Below the pieces are notes generated by a model, which did not search any database, had not been told where the DNA came from, and saw only the letters and a program-made list of their open reading frames with translations. The position numbers and the translations under genes are program-made. Shown here one piece after another: positions 1 to 6,537 of a stretch of DNA of 64,000 nt (positions are counted from its first letter, which is position 1; every line of letters begins with the position of its first letter). Source of the stretch: Shimia sp. Alg240-R146 (GTDB taxonomy: Bacteria; Pseudomonadota; Alphaproteobacteria; Rhodobacterales; Rhodobacteraceae); the NCBI RefSeq assembly GCF_947331465.1, contig NZ_CAMZOK010000003.1, positions 248,001 through 312,000 on the forward strand. Direction: 5' to 3'.

Positions 1-107
1 GTAAAGATGTGGTCGAGCATATCTTCGCGGATCAGATAACGAATGTTCGTGACGGGCAATCCTACGCGGGCTGCTAATTCTTTGGGTGTTTCGAGAGGCT
101 TAGTCAC
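1..107 (-). CDS. Excisionase/MerR-type HTH protein, N-terminal part
   Basis: This is a partial gene running off the left edge. A GTG start at 107 sits just behind an AAAGGTGAG ribosome-binding site (about 111-118). The visible 35 residues begin V/M-T-K-P-L-E-T-P-K-E-L-A-A-R-V-G-L-P, then V-T-N-I-R-Y-L-I-R-E. That pattern (TPKELAARVGLP followed by an R-x-L-I-R recognition helix) is typical of excisionase or MerR-like winged-helix proteins of integrative elements. It is transcribed away from the repressor at 217, with a palindromic operator between them. This suggests an excision or transfer switch, but the C-terminal part is not visible and the exact role is inferred. Confidence 0.6.
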   Translation of the reverse strand, partial: MTKPLETPKELAARVGLPVTNIRYLIREDMLDHIF

Positions 108-177
108 AGCTCACCTTTCTGTTGTATTTTTGATCGCAAGTCTGCAAGGTGAACAGGATCGAACAAAATGCAGCATA

Positions 178-204
178 AGTGAATTTATTTTCACTTTTAG
201 TGAA
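178..204. promoter_or_regulatory. Operator between divergent HTH genes
   Basis: Three copies of one hexamer lie in alternating orientation: AGTGAA (178-183), TTCACT (190-195) and AGTGAA (199-204). The first two form an 18-bp palindrome with a 6-bp centre; the last two are inverted with a 3-bp centre. The site lies just before the repressor start at 217 and between two divergent genes, the usual place for repressor autoregulation. Binding by the 217-621 product is inferred. Confidence 0.6.
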
Positions 205-216
205 TGGAATTGACGC

Positions 217-621
217 TTGTCAACGGATTTATCAGGAATCGGCCTGCGCCTTCGAGAAATTCGCAAAACGAATGACCTGACACAGCAGGTCATGGCGGCC
301 GCCATTGATGTCACTGACCGTACCTACAAGAACTACGAGCAAGAGAAACGCGACCTTCCTGCGGCTGCAGCCATCACGATCTGCGATGCCTTTGGTGTAA
401 GCTTGGAGTGGTTATTGGCTGGACGTGGCAAAGCGCGAAGCAGCGATGATCCGGAACTGGCAGAAATCAGCGCTAAAGCTGTCTTGCTCGAAAACGCCTC
501 AAGACAAACTGATCTGCCGATTGAAAAGCTCTGCAAGATAATCGGCTTTGTCGCGTCTCAGGCAGTGCAGTCAGGTGACGCCCCCACAGAGCTAGCAACC
601 AAATATTTTGATACGTTGTAA
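217..621 (+). CDS. CI-like XRE family repressor
   Basis: A 134-residue DNA-binding protein. Residues about 6-65 form an HTH_3/XRE domain (GLRLREIRKTNDLTQQVMAA, then a helix with TDRTYKNYEQ, then a helix ending FGVSLEWLLAGRG). The C-terminal half is helical and probably mediates oligomerization; it has no LexA-like Ser-Lys protease signature that I can see. The start is TTG at 217, because no ATG precedes the first conserved helix; the ribosome-binding site is weak (GGAA). It probably represses the divergent excisionase-type gene and itself through the palindrome at 178-204. A small membrane-protein gene follows after 15 bp and is likely co-transcribed. Confidence 0.8.
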   Translation: MSTDLSGIGLRLREIRKTNDLTQQVMAAAIDVTDRTYKNYEQEKRDLPAAAAITICDAFGVSLEWLLAGRGKARSSDDPELAEISAKAVLLENASRQTDLPIEKLCKIIGFVASQAVQSGDAPTELATKYFDTL

Positions 622-636
622 AGGTAACTCATTGTT

Positions 637-909
637 ATGACCGACATAAGCCACGACACTCAAACATCAAAGCTGGGCCCCTGCGACCAAGAGATCTTCA
701 CATTCGCCCGGCAGATTTCCATCGCTGGCGGCGTCCTGATGTTCTCCGGCGCACTCGGTCTAGTCGCGACAATGAGCCAAACAACCTGGGATGCACCCCG
801 GATCCTATTCATCGCAATGCTAGCCCTCGGTCCGTGCGGCCTATTCCTAGGCAATAGGTTAGTTCGGATTCTGATGAAACACCGCCGGACAGAGCTAAAC
901 ATATTTTGA
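637..909 (+). CDS. Small two-helix membrane protein
   Basis: A 90-residue protein I do not recognise. Two hydrophobic segments are clear: about residues 28-48 (ISIAGGVLMFSGALGLVATM) and about 56-75 (ILFIAMLALGPCGLFLGNRL), followed by a basic tail (RILMKHRRTELN). It is therefore likely an inner-membrane protein with a short periplasmic loop. It starts with ATG 15 bp after the repressor stop, so an operon with the repressor is likely. Its role is unknown; small membrane proteins next to repressors are common in integrative elements. Confidence 0.6.
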   Translation: MTDISHDTQTSKLGPCDQEIFTFARQISIAGGVLMFSGALGLVATMSQTTWDAPRILFIAMLALGPCGLFLGNRLVRILMKHRRTELNIF

Positions 910-1038
910 GCTCTAGCACCGAACACTAAGTTAGGCTCGAAACAAGATATTCCTGTCCTAGACTGTGTTTACTATACAATAGACCACTTGGCAGCTGAGT
1001 TGCTGATGTGAGAAACAAGAAGCCAGAAAGACATTCTT

Positions 1039-1818
1039 TTGGGACTGATTTTAGATCTAAAAACCGACGAAGTGATTGTTGATCACACCTCAAAAGAACA
1101 CTTGCACACAACCGAAAAGGGCAACCCTGTTCTAAGTAGACTTGGCCCCATGCAGGTCCATAGTGTTTTCCGGCGTTTAAAGGCTTCGGGCAAGAATCGC
1201 CGAAACCGCAGCGCCAAACAGATCGGAGACAATTGCCCGCTTATTTACGCACTCAAAGGAAGTGAAAATTTATGGGTTTCCAGACACAGCATTAAACAGC
1301 TCAATACGTACATCCCACTAATCATTTCGACAATTTGCGATGCGCTAGAAGGTGATGTTGATTGTATTGTACTTATTCCGTCACGGCACCCTCTCGCAAA
1401 GATGTTAGCATCTCGATTGGGGAAAGCTATTGGCATCCCAGTACACGAACATATCTTCAGAAAGGCAACTTTTTTTGAAGCTTCAACGCGCGTCAGAGCC
1501 CTATTAGGCAACAAAGCAAACATCATTGGTGCCGGGGTTTCCCCTGATGATGAGAAAAGACTTCGTCGTATCGTAAAAGTAGGAATGCAGCAGGCCGCTG
1601 CGCCATATTCGGCAAAGGACATCGGAACGTCCTTACGGCAGCATTTTGACCCGTTAAAGTTTCGTGGTGGAGCATCGCCTTTAGGAGCCGAAGATCGCGT
1701 ACTTTTTGTTGACGATTTGTTGGCTACAGGTGAGACATTGCTAGCCGCCCATGACCTGTTGTATGGTCCGGGGGAACAAACCTCGAGTCGAGCAGCAACT
1801 TGGTTCAGCAAGGTTTGA
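1039..1818 (+). CDS. Type I phosphoribosyltransferase-fold (ComF-like) protein
   Basis: A 259-residue protein. Near residues 220-233 it carries RVLFVDDLLATGET, a clear PRPP-binding motif (hhhhDDxxxTGxT) of type I phosphoribosyltransferases. The layout, with a region DCIVLIPSRHPLAKMLASRLG followed by a long basic helix, then the PRPP loop, resembles ComF-type proteins. The substrate is unknown. The reading frame is closed by a TGA at 1009-1011, so TTG at 1039 is the earliest good start; its ribosome-binding site is poor, and ATG at 1150 is the alternative. It sits between element regulators and an Avs-like defence gene and just before a candidate small RNA, so a defence or signalling role is possible but unproven. 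Confidence 0.65.
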   Translation: MGLILDLKTDEVIVDHTSKEHLHTTEKGNPVLSRLGPMQVHSVFRRLKASGKNRRNRSAKQIGDNCPLIYALKGSENLWVSRHSIKQLNTYIPLIISTICDALEGDVDCIVLIPSRHPLAKMLASRLGKAIGIPVHEHIFRKATFFEASTRVRALLGNKANIIGAGVSPDDEKRLRRIVKVGMQQAAAPYSAKDIGTSLRQHFDPLKFRGGASPLGAEDRVLFVDDLLATGETLLAAHDLLYGPGEQTSSRAATWFSKV

Positions 1819-1858
1819 AGCCGATAACTATCTGTAGCCAAACAGAAAAACTAAACGA

Positions 1859-1888
1859 TTGACTCTCACCCCCAGGATTTACTATATC
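1859..1888 (+). promoter_or_regulatory. Candidate sigma-70 promoter
   Basis: TTGACT at 1859-1864 and TATATC at 1883-1888 are separated by 18 bp. This matches a sigma-70-type promoter reading rightward, 40 bp after the phosphoribosyltransferase-like gene ends and where no protein-coding gene follows. It would start transcription near 1895. Confidence 0.5.
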
Positions 1889-1894
1889 TTAGGG

Positions 1895-2088
1895 CGTTAG
1901 AGGTAAAACTTTAGCCGAGTGCGTTTGAGGTGCCCCGCTCGATAAAGACCAGAAGCATCCCGCGTAGGCGCCTGCTAGGGCCGTGTCGTAAAGACAGAGT
2001 ACTAGTGAACTTGGCAGCGGCTTGTTCTTTGACCATTAGGTCATCGTAAATTATGGAAATAGCAGGCTTTACGGCCTGCTTTTTTCTT
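1895..2088 (+). ncRNA. Candidate structured small RNA (about 190 nt)
   Basis: No convincing gene lies between 1818 and 2198. Within this gap, a promoter-like pair (1859-1888) and a strong intrinsic terminator (2061-2088) bracket about 190 nt that contain several short hairpins, for example TGTC-GTAAA-GACA and GACC-ATTA-GGTC. The stretch is not a family I recognise. It has no reverse transcriptase beside it, so it is not an obvious retron. It lies between the phosphoribosyltransferase-like gene and the tail of the Avs-like gene, which it faces convergently. Its existence as a transcript is inferred. Confidence 0.4.
2061..2088 (+). terminator. Intrinsic terminator
   Basis: AGCAGGC (2061-2067) and GCCTGCT (2074-2080) form a perfect 7-bp stem around TTTACG, followed by a T-rich run. 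The run lies on the plus strand, so it ends rightward transcription of the candidate small RNA or of the gene upstream. It may also insulate the convergent Avs-like gene. Confidence 0.75.
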
Positions 2089-2197
2089 TTTTGAGCCTGA
2101 GCTCTGGCCCCCAAGCTCTCCACGCAGATCGATGACAAAACCTCCAATCTCGCACCACACTCACTCCGAAACACAATGGAAAATGTTTAAAGGCCGA

Positions 2198-5100
2198 TTA
2201 TTCGAAACGCTGCTCGCGTTCTTCATCTCTTTGTCTATCACGAACCCGTTCGCGTTCGATTTCCATTTCCAGCCGGCCTGACACCGACTTTGCAGCCTTC
2301 GCTATCTCTTCCCGCTCATGCAGCTTCAGTTCAGCAATGGCATCGGCCCTCGGCTGCATGACATCTGCACGGCTCCCAGACCACGACGACGGGGTAACAC
2401 GATCTGCGTACGCGTGAAGGACTGGTTCGTGCTCTGGGGCAGCTTCAAGAAACTCAACAGCGGACGGCGTTATGGAAGAACCATCTCTGTTCCCATCCCC
2501 TTTCTCCCAAAGTTCAATGCCTGACGCGACCAAACCCCAGACATCCGTTTCGTTCTGTTGCTGACACCACTCAATCAGATCGGCGACATCGATCTTGGAG
2601 AGCGGGCAGCGCCGTATACCCCCGTTACGAATGAAAAACCTACGTCGGCTTTGCTGGTCATCTGTCCCTTGGAAAACACGATACAGAAATGCCTTGGGCA
2701 TTAGACCCGCTGTCGTCTCAATCGCTTTCTCGAACGAATGAATGTAGCCGTAACGTTCGTCCACCACAGAGAAGATGGTATCCAACCACTCAGTCTTTTC
2801 AGTGTCATTGCCATCGAAGCTCATTGCAGCCTTGATGACATTTTCCATGCGATAATCTTTGCTGCCACCTGGGTCGCTATGATCCGACAACAGTGATTTG
2901 GTGGCCGCCTTTAAACCAAGGTTTCTCAGTTCAGGCCCCAACGTATCGACCGCAGGGTCCTCCCCGTGCAGCTTCATACTGAGCGCTTCAAGCAAAGTGT
3001 CGTCGCCGCCCGACTTCATCACTAGTTTTTGTGCAAGCTCCAACAGTCTTTCTGACGGAAGATGCGCGTAGTTGTCTCGCCAAAGGATAGGTCCGAACAT
3101 CCAGGTTCGTGTTTCTTCCTGATCGAGCAGAGCTATGCACCGATCGAGATCGGCCTCCGTGAACTCGTTCCACGGATGCAATCCCACGAGGACTTTCTGA
3201 AGTTGTGGGTGTTCCGCACATTCATCCAAAATTTCTCTTGAAAGTCCGTTATCGTTTGCTGCGATCTCTTCGATGAAGCCACCGATCACCGCAAAGTCGT
3301 GGTTCGAACCGGATGAATTAGCGAGATGTCCGAGCAAAGCTTGCCAACCTTTGCGATAGTTGTGGACACCCTTCGCAAGGCCGACACCGAACGCCCTACG
3401 ATAGGGCATCCATTCGTTTGAGAACAAGTCAGCCCCCAATTCATCGAATGTATGGTCTGAAGCCGCAAAGCTCTCACCTAAGTCTGTTGCCTTTGCCGCC
3501 AACCGATCCTCAGCCGCGCTGTATCTGTCGTCGTTGCTCTCGTCGAACTCTTCATCAAGCGCCCAATGATCATGGCCTTTGCCAAGCACGTATGTATTGA
3601 TCTTTGCGATCAGGTCGCGAGGCTCCAGATCCCGATCTAGGTCAGCCAGGTCTTGGGGAAGTGGTTCTGGCTCAGCTTCGCCTTTTTGTCTCTTGTGGTC
3701 GAAGTATATGATTGAACGAACCGCTTTCCAGCCTGCTCCCCATGGCTCGTGATCATTGATCGCCCGCGCTGCTTCGACCAACTTATCCCGCATTGCTTCC
3801 TGATGCCACAGACCGCGAAATTCATTCGCTAGGGCCTGCCGCGCACGGCTCTTGATGTCCTCGTCATCAGAATTTGCAAGCCGCACTGCCAGATCGATGA
3901 AAGCAGTGCGCCACTCGACAAGTTGGTCATGGCTGGGACGGTAGCCATAGTCCCTTGGCCGTGCCCCAAACTCGTTTAGACCGAAGCCTGTCCATGGTGG
4001 CCCATCTAGAGCTGTCGAGAGCAGCTTCAGACCCAAGGAACGTCTTCCCACTTCTTCAGAACTCAGACACCCCTCCACTATGGCTAAGCGTTGTGCCAGA
4101 GAAGCATGAGTGCCGGACAGATAGGGCTGAAAGAATCCCGAGATCTTTCCCCTTACAGCATCATAGTTGTTGTTTTCATCTTCATGGTCCGCGACGCGGA
4201 TCAGAAGTGACATGCAACGGTCAAAGGCATCGGTCTCGTATGCCAAAGACTGGAGCAGGTTCAGGATCGTGGTCCTACGCGGATTATGCTTCGGCTCCAT
4301 TCCTTGAAAGTCTGGCGACGTGAGTTCGGCTTCGATCCGATCAAGCAGCGCATCTGGTGCGACAGGCCCAATGTAGTCCAGTATCCTCGAGCCATTCTCA
4401 TCGAGGTCTGAAATACGGCCCAACAGGCCATTCGGTTGCAGCCAAGCCTTAACAATCTCTCGGGCAATTGGATGATCATGCATCAGGCCAAGCCTGTGAG
4501 CGAAGGACATCAGAAGCCGATTGTTTCCTTGTGCTTCAAACGTCGATGTCAGGGTCTCGACAGGGACACTCTCAAGCGCGGAGCTTGCCAGCCTGTTTGC
4601 GACGGCATGTGGCAGTATCGCTCTCCAATGGGCTCTCCGTTGGACAACATGTCGATCCGCCAGCTTGCTGGCGGCTCGGAAAAGTTGAGCCTTTGTGTGT
4701 CCTGAAATCGAGCCCAACACTTCCAGTTCATTCTGACCGACCTCTGGGTCAGAAACCGAGAACGAATACACCAGTGACAGAGTCTCGGCCTGTTCGCGAA
4801 GGTCACCATCGTCTCCCTTCCGCTGTTGGAAGAGACGGTCGAACAATTCTGCGTCTGACAACTGGGCTAGGCCCTCACCCTGTTCAACCCTTTCTGCGAT
4901 TGCCAAGGCCACCCTGGAATTGCCATCGGCAAACTCGGCGACTCGTCGTGCGTTACCCTGTCCAATTTCGGGAAAACGGCGTATCAGAAGTTCTTCGGCG
5001 ACTTCCGGTCCGTTCGCCTCGATGTGGATCACTTCAGTGGTTTGCGGTTTGTCGTCTCTGATGTCGTATTCGACTGTGATCAGGCTGACATCTCCACTTG

Positions 5101-6052
5101 CAGTCGAAACCTTGCCTGCCAATATCGAATGCAGTTCGGATGGGCAATTGTCTAGGATCATCACCGCGCGACGCCCCTCGGCAATCAAACGATCAAGCAT
5201 GGCCGACGCTGAGGGGTCGGGGTCTTGTCCCGTATCCACATAGACAGCGATAGTCCGGTCGAGTGGATCATTACCTACAGTTTCGTCAAAGAGTGCTTGC
5301 GCAATTCGTGTTTTACCAACACCTGAAAGCCCCGTGATCCGGATTGCCTTGTTTGATGTGCGGATCAAACGCCGCATAGGTTCTATGGCGTCCTCGATTG
5401 AATACTCCTGACCCTGATCCGTCGGCAAATGGACGGTGATCCCTGGGGCAGAAATGAGAGTGTCAGGTGATCCCTTTGGAGGGTTGCTCCAGGCTCCATA
5501 GGGCTGCCATCCCGAATAGCCTTGACCGAGCTTGCCCTTCAACCACAGCAACACCGACGGGTGCTGTCGAACCCATTGAACCAGCTTGGAACGGTCGAAG
5601 AAATCGAGGTGGATGTCCTCATTGTTGGGATCATTGGCCACAGCCTTTCGCATGGCGTCGAGGCGATCCTTCTTCATCGGTGGCGAACAATCGTCGGCGA
5701 GGCTCACAATGATGTAGCTGCCCCCGATCTTCGCTTGGTTTGATATAGTTAGATGAAGATCGCCGTTTTTCGTCATCTCCGCTGTAGTCGCGGACTTCGG
5801 CATCGCGTCCTTCTTGGACTGAAGGATCGTATCAGGGCGGCTAATGAAACCTGTGTCCAGTTTGGGGACATTCACCTGCACATGTATGTCGATGCCGTCG
5901 TCAGGCGCTTTGATCGATCCAGACCAACTGACACTCGAAGGGCTATGTCCATGTGCGGCGACCTCTGCTTCAGCGAGCCGTGCAATCAACTCTTCCAACA
6001 GAGTATCGGAGAGCCGCAGCAAATCATCCTTTTCAATATCAAAAATCGCCAT
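2198..6052 (-). CDS. Avs-like STAND NTPase with Mrr-like N-terminal nuclease domain
   Basis: A 1284-residue protein, probably an antiphage sensor-effector. The N-terminus (about residues 40-80) has W-S-G-S...DDGIDIHVQV...ILQSKK, the D-x(n)-Q-x-K arrangement of Mrr/PD-(D/E)xK nucleases. A P-loop NTPase follows with GLSGVGKTR (about 240-248, Walker A) and AVMILDNCPSE (about 297-307, Walker B). The remaining 800 residues are helical and repeat-like, as expected of a sensor region, and end in a highly charged tail. Effector, STAND NTPase, then helical sensor is the Avs layout. I chose the ATG at 6052 (AGGTAGGGA ribosome-binding site) over an upstream start at 6127 whose extra residues look untranslated. 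It stands alone, convergent to the candidate small RNA. Confidence 0.75.
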   Translation of the reverse strand: MAIFDIEKDDLLRLSDTLLEELIARLAEAEVAAHGHSPSSVSWSGSIKAPDDGIDIHVQVNVPKLDTGFISRPDTILQSKKDAMPKSATTAEMTKNGDLHLTISNQAKIGGSYIIVSLADDCSPPMKKDRLDAMRKAVANDPNNEDIHLDFFDRSKLVQWVRQHPSVLLWLKGKLGQGYSGWQPYGAWSNPPKGSPDTLISAPGITVHLPTDQGQEYSIEDAIEPMRRLIRTSNKAIRITGLSGVGKTRIAQALFDETVGNDPLDRTIAVYVDTGQDPDPSASAMLDRLIAEGRRAVMILDNCPSELHSILAGKVSTASGDVSLITVEYDIRDDKPQTTEVIHIEANGPEVAEELLIRRFPEIGQGNARRVAEFADGNSRVALAIAERVEQGEGLAQLSDAELFDRLFQQRKGDDGDLREQAETLSLVYSFSVSDPEVGQNELEVLGSISGHTKAQLFRAASKLADRHVVQRRAHWRAILPHAVANRLASSALESVPVETLTSTFEAQGNNRLLMSFAHRLGLMHDHPIAREIVKAWLQPNGLLGRISDLDENGSRILDYIGPVAPDALLDRIEAELTSPDFQGMEPKHNPRRTTILNLLQSLAYETDAFDRCMSLLIRVADHEDENNNYDAVRGKISGFFQPYLSGTHASLAQRLAIVEGCLSSEEVGRRSLGLKLLSTALDGPPWTGFGLNEFGARPRDYGYRPSHDQLVEWRTAFIDLAVRLANSDDEDIKSRARQALANEFRGLWHQEAMRDKLVEAARAINDHEPWGAGWKAVRSIIYFDHKRQKGEAEPEPLPQDLADLDRDLEPRDLIAKINTYVLGKGHDHWALDEEFDESNDDRYSAAEDRLAAKATDLGESFAASDHTFDELGADLFSNEWMPYRRAFGVGLAKGVHNYRKGWQALLGHLANSSGSNHDFAVIGGFIEEIAANDNGLSREILDECAEHPQLQKVLVGLHPWNEFTEADLDRCIALLDQEETRTWMFGPILWRDNYAHLPSERLLELAQKLVMKSGGDDTLLEALSMKLHGEDPAVDTLGPELRNLGLKAATKSLLSDHSDPGGSKDYRMENVIKAAMSFDGNDTEKTEWLDTIFSVVDERYGYIHSFEKAIETTAGLMPKAFLYRVFQGTDDQQSRRRFFIRNGGIRRCPLSKIDVADLIEWCQQQNETDVWGLVASGIELWEKGDGNRDGSSITPSAVEFLEAAPEHEPVLHAYADRVTPSSWSGSRADVMQPRADAIAELKLHEREEIAKAAKSVSGRLEMEIERERVRDRQRDEEREQRFE

Positions 6053-6221
6053 CCAACTATCCCTACCTAAAAATAAGGATAGTATATCACCACAGACACA
6101 CAATCTATAGTGGATAGCGCAACACAAACTACTATAATGAGATGCAATTACTATTTCACCCCAGTTTCGGCGCTGCCTTTCCGAAGCACCGGAAGCGAAT
6201 GAAAATTCGTGTGTTAAACAA

Positions 6222-6509
6222 TCAGCCGGATATCAAGATAACCTGTCCCACCTGTACTTCTATTGCGTTCAGATTCAGCTCGTGGATGGTATACTCGCCA
6301 GCACGGCCGGTGATATGGCGACGGTAGGTTTTGCCTGTTTGGTCGATGAACAGGCAACGGATATCACTGTAGTCACCCCAAACGCCAGCGATGGCCATTA
6401 GAGGGATGCCTTCGGGCAAACGCTCAACTTTTTGAAAGTCGCGATAGTCGATGCCGTATTCTAGGGCTTGCCGGAAACCAAGCGTGAATTGGGTGTGGTC
6501 GAATTGCAT
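6222..6509 (-). CDS. Hypothetical protein after the mob operon
   Basis: A 95-residue protein starting M-Q-F-D-H-T-Q-F-T-L-G-F-R-Q-A-L. I do not recognise the family. It has no signal peptide or membrane segment, is acidic, and contains RRHITGRAGEYTIHELNLN near its centre, which looks like a compact beta fold. The ATG at 6509 has a GAAAGG ribosome-binding site; an upstream in-frame start at 6572 would overlap mobA and is less likely. It lies 28 bp after mobA in the same direction and is probably the last gene of the mobilization operon. Confidence 0.55.
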   Translation of the reverse strand: MQFDHTQFTLGFRQALEYGIDYRDFQKVERLPEGIPLMAIAGVWGDYSDIRCLFIDQTGKTYRRHITGRAGEYTIHELNLNAIEVQVGQVILISG

Positions 6510-6537
6510 GTGGTGCCTTTCTGCGTCCTGAAATTCG

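Noticed and set aside
1245-1841. 198-residue minus-strand frame over the phosphoribosyltransferase-like gene
   Set aside because: Antisense to a clear PRPP-binding motif; Ser/Pro/Arg-rich composition without a domain.
1895-2088. Retron msr/msd RNA
   Set aside because: No reverse transcriptase gene lies on either side and the flanking inverted a1/a2 repeats are not seen.
4468-5061. 197-residue plus-strand frame inside the Avs-like gene
   Set aside because: It is antisense to a long, motif-rich gene, is Pro/Arg/Ser-rich and has no ribosome-binding site.
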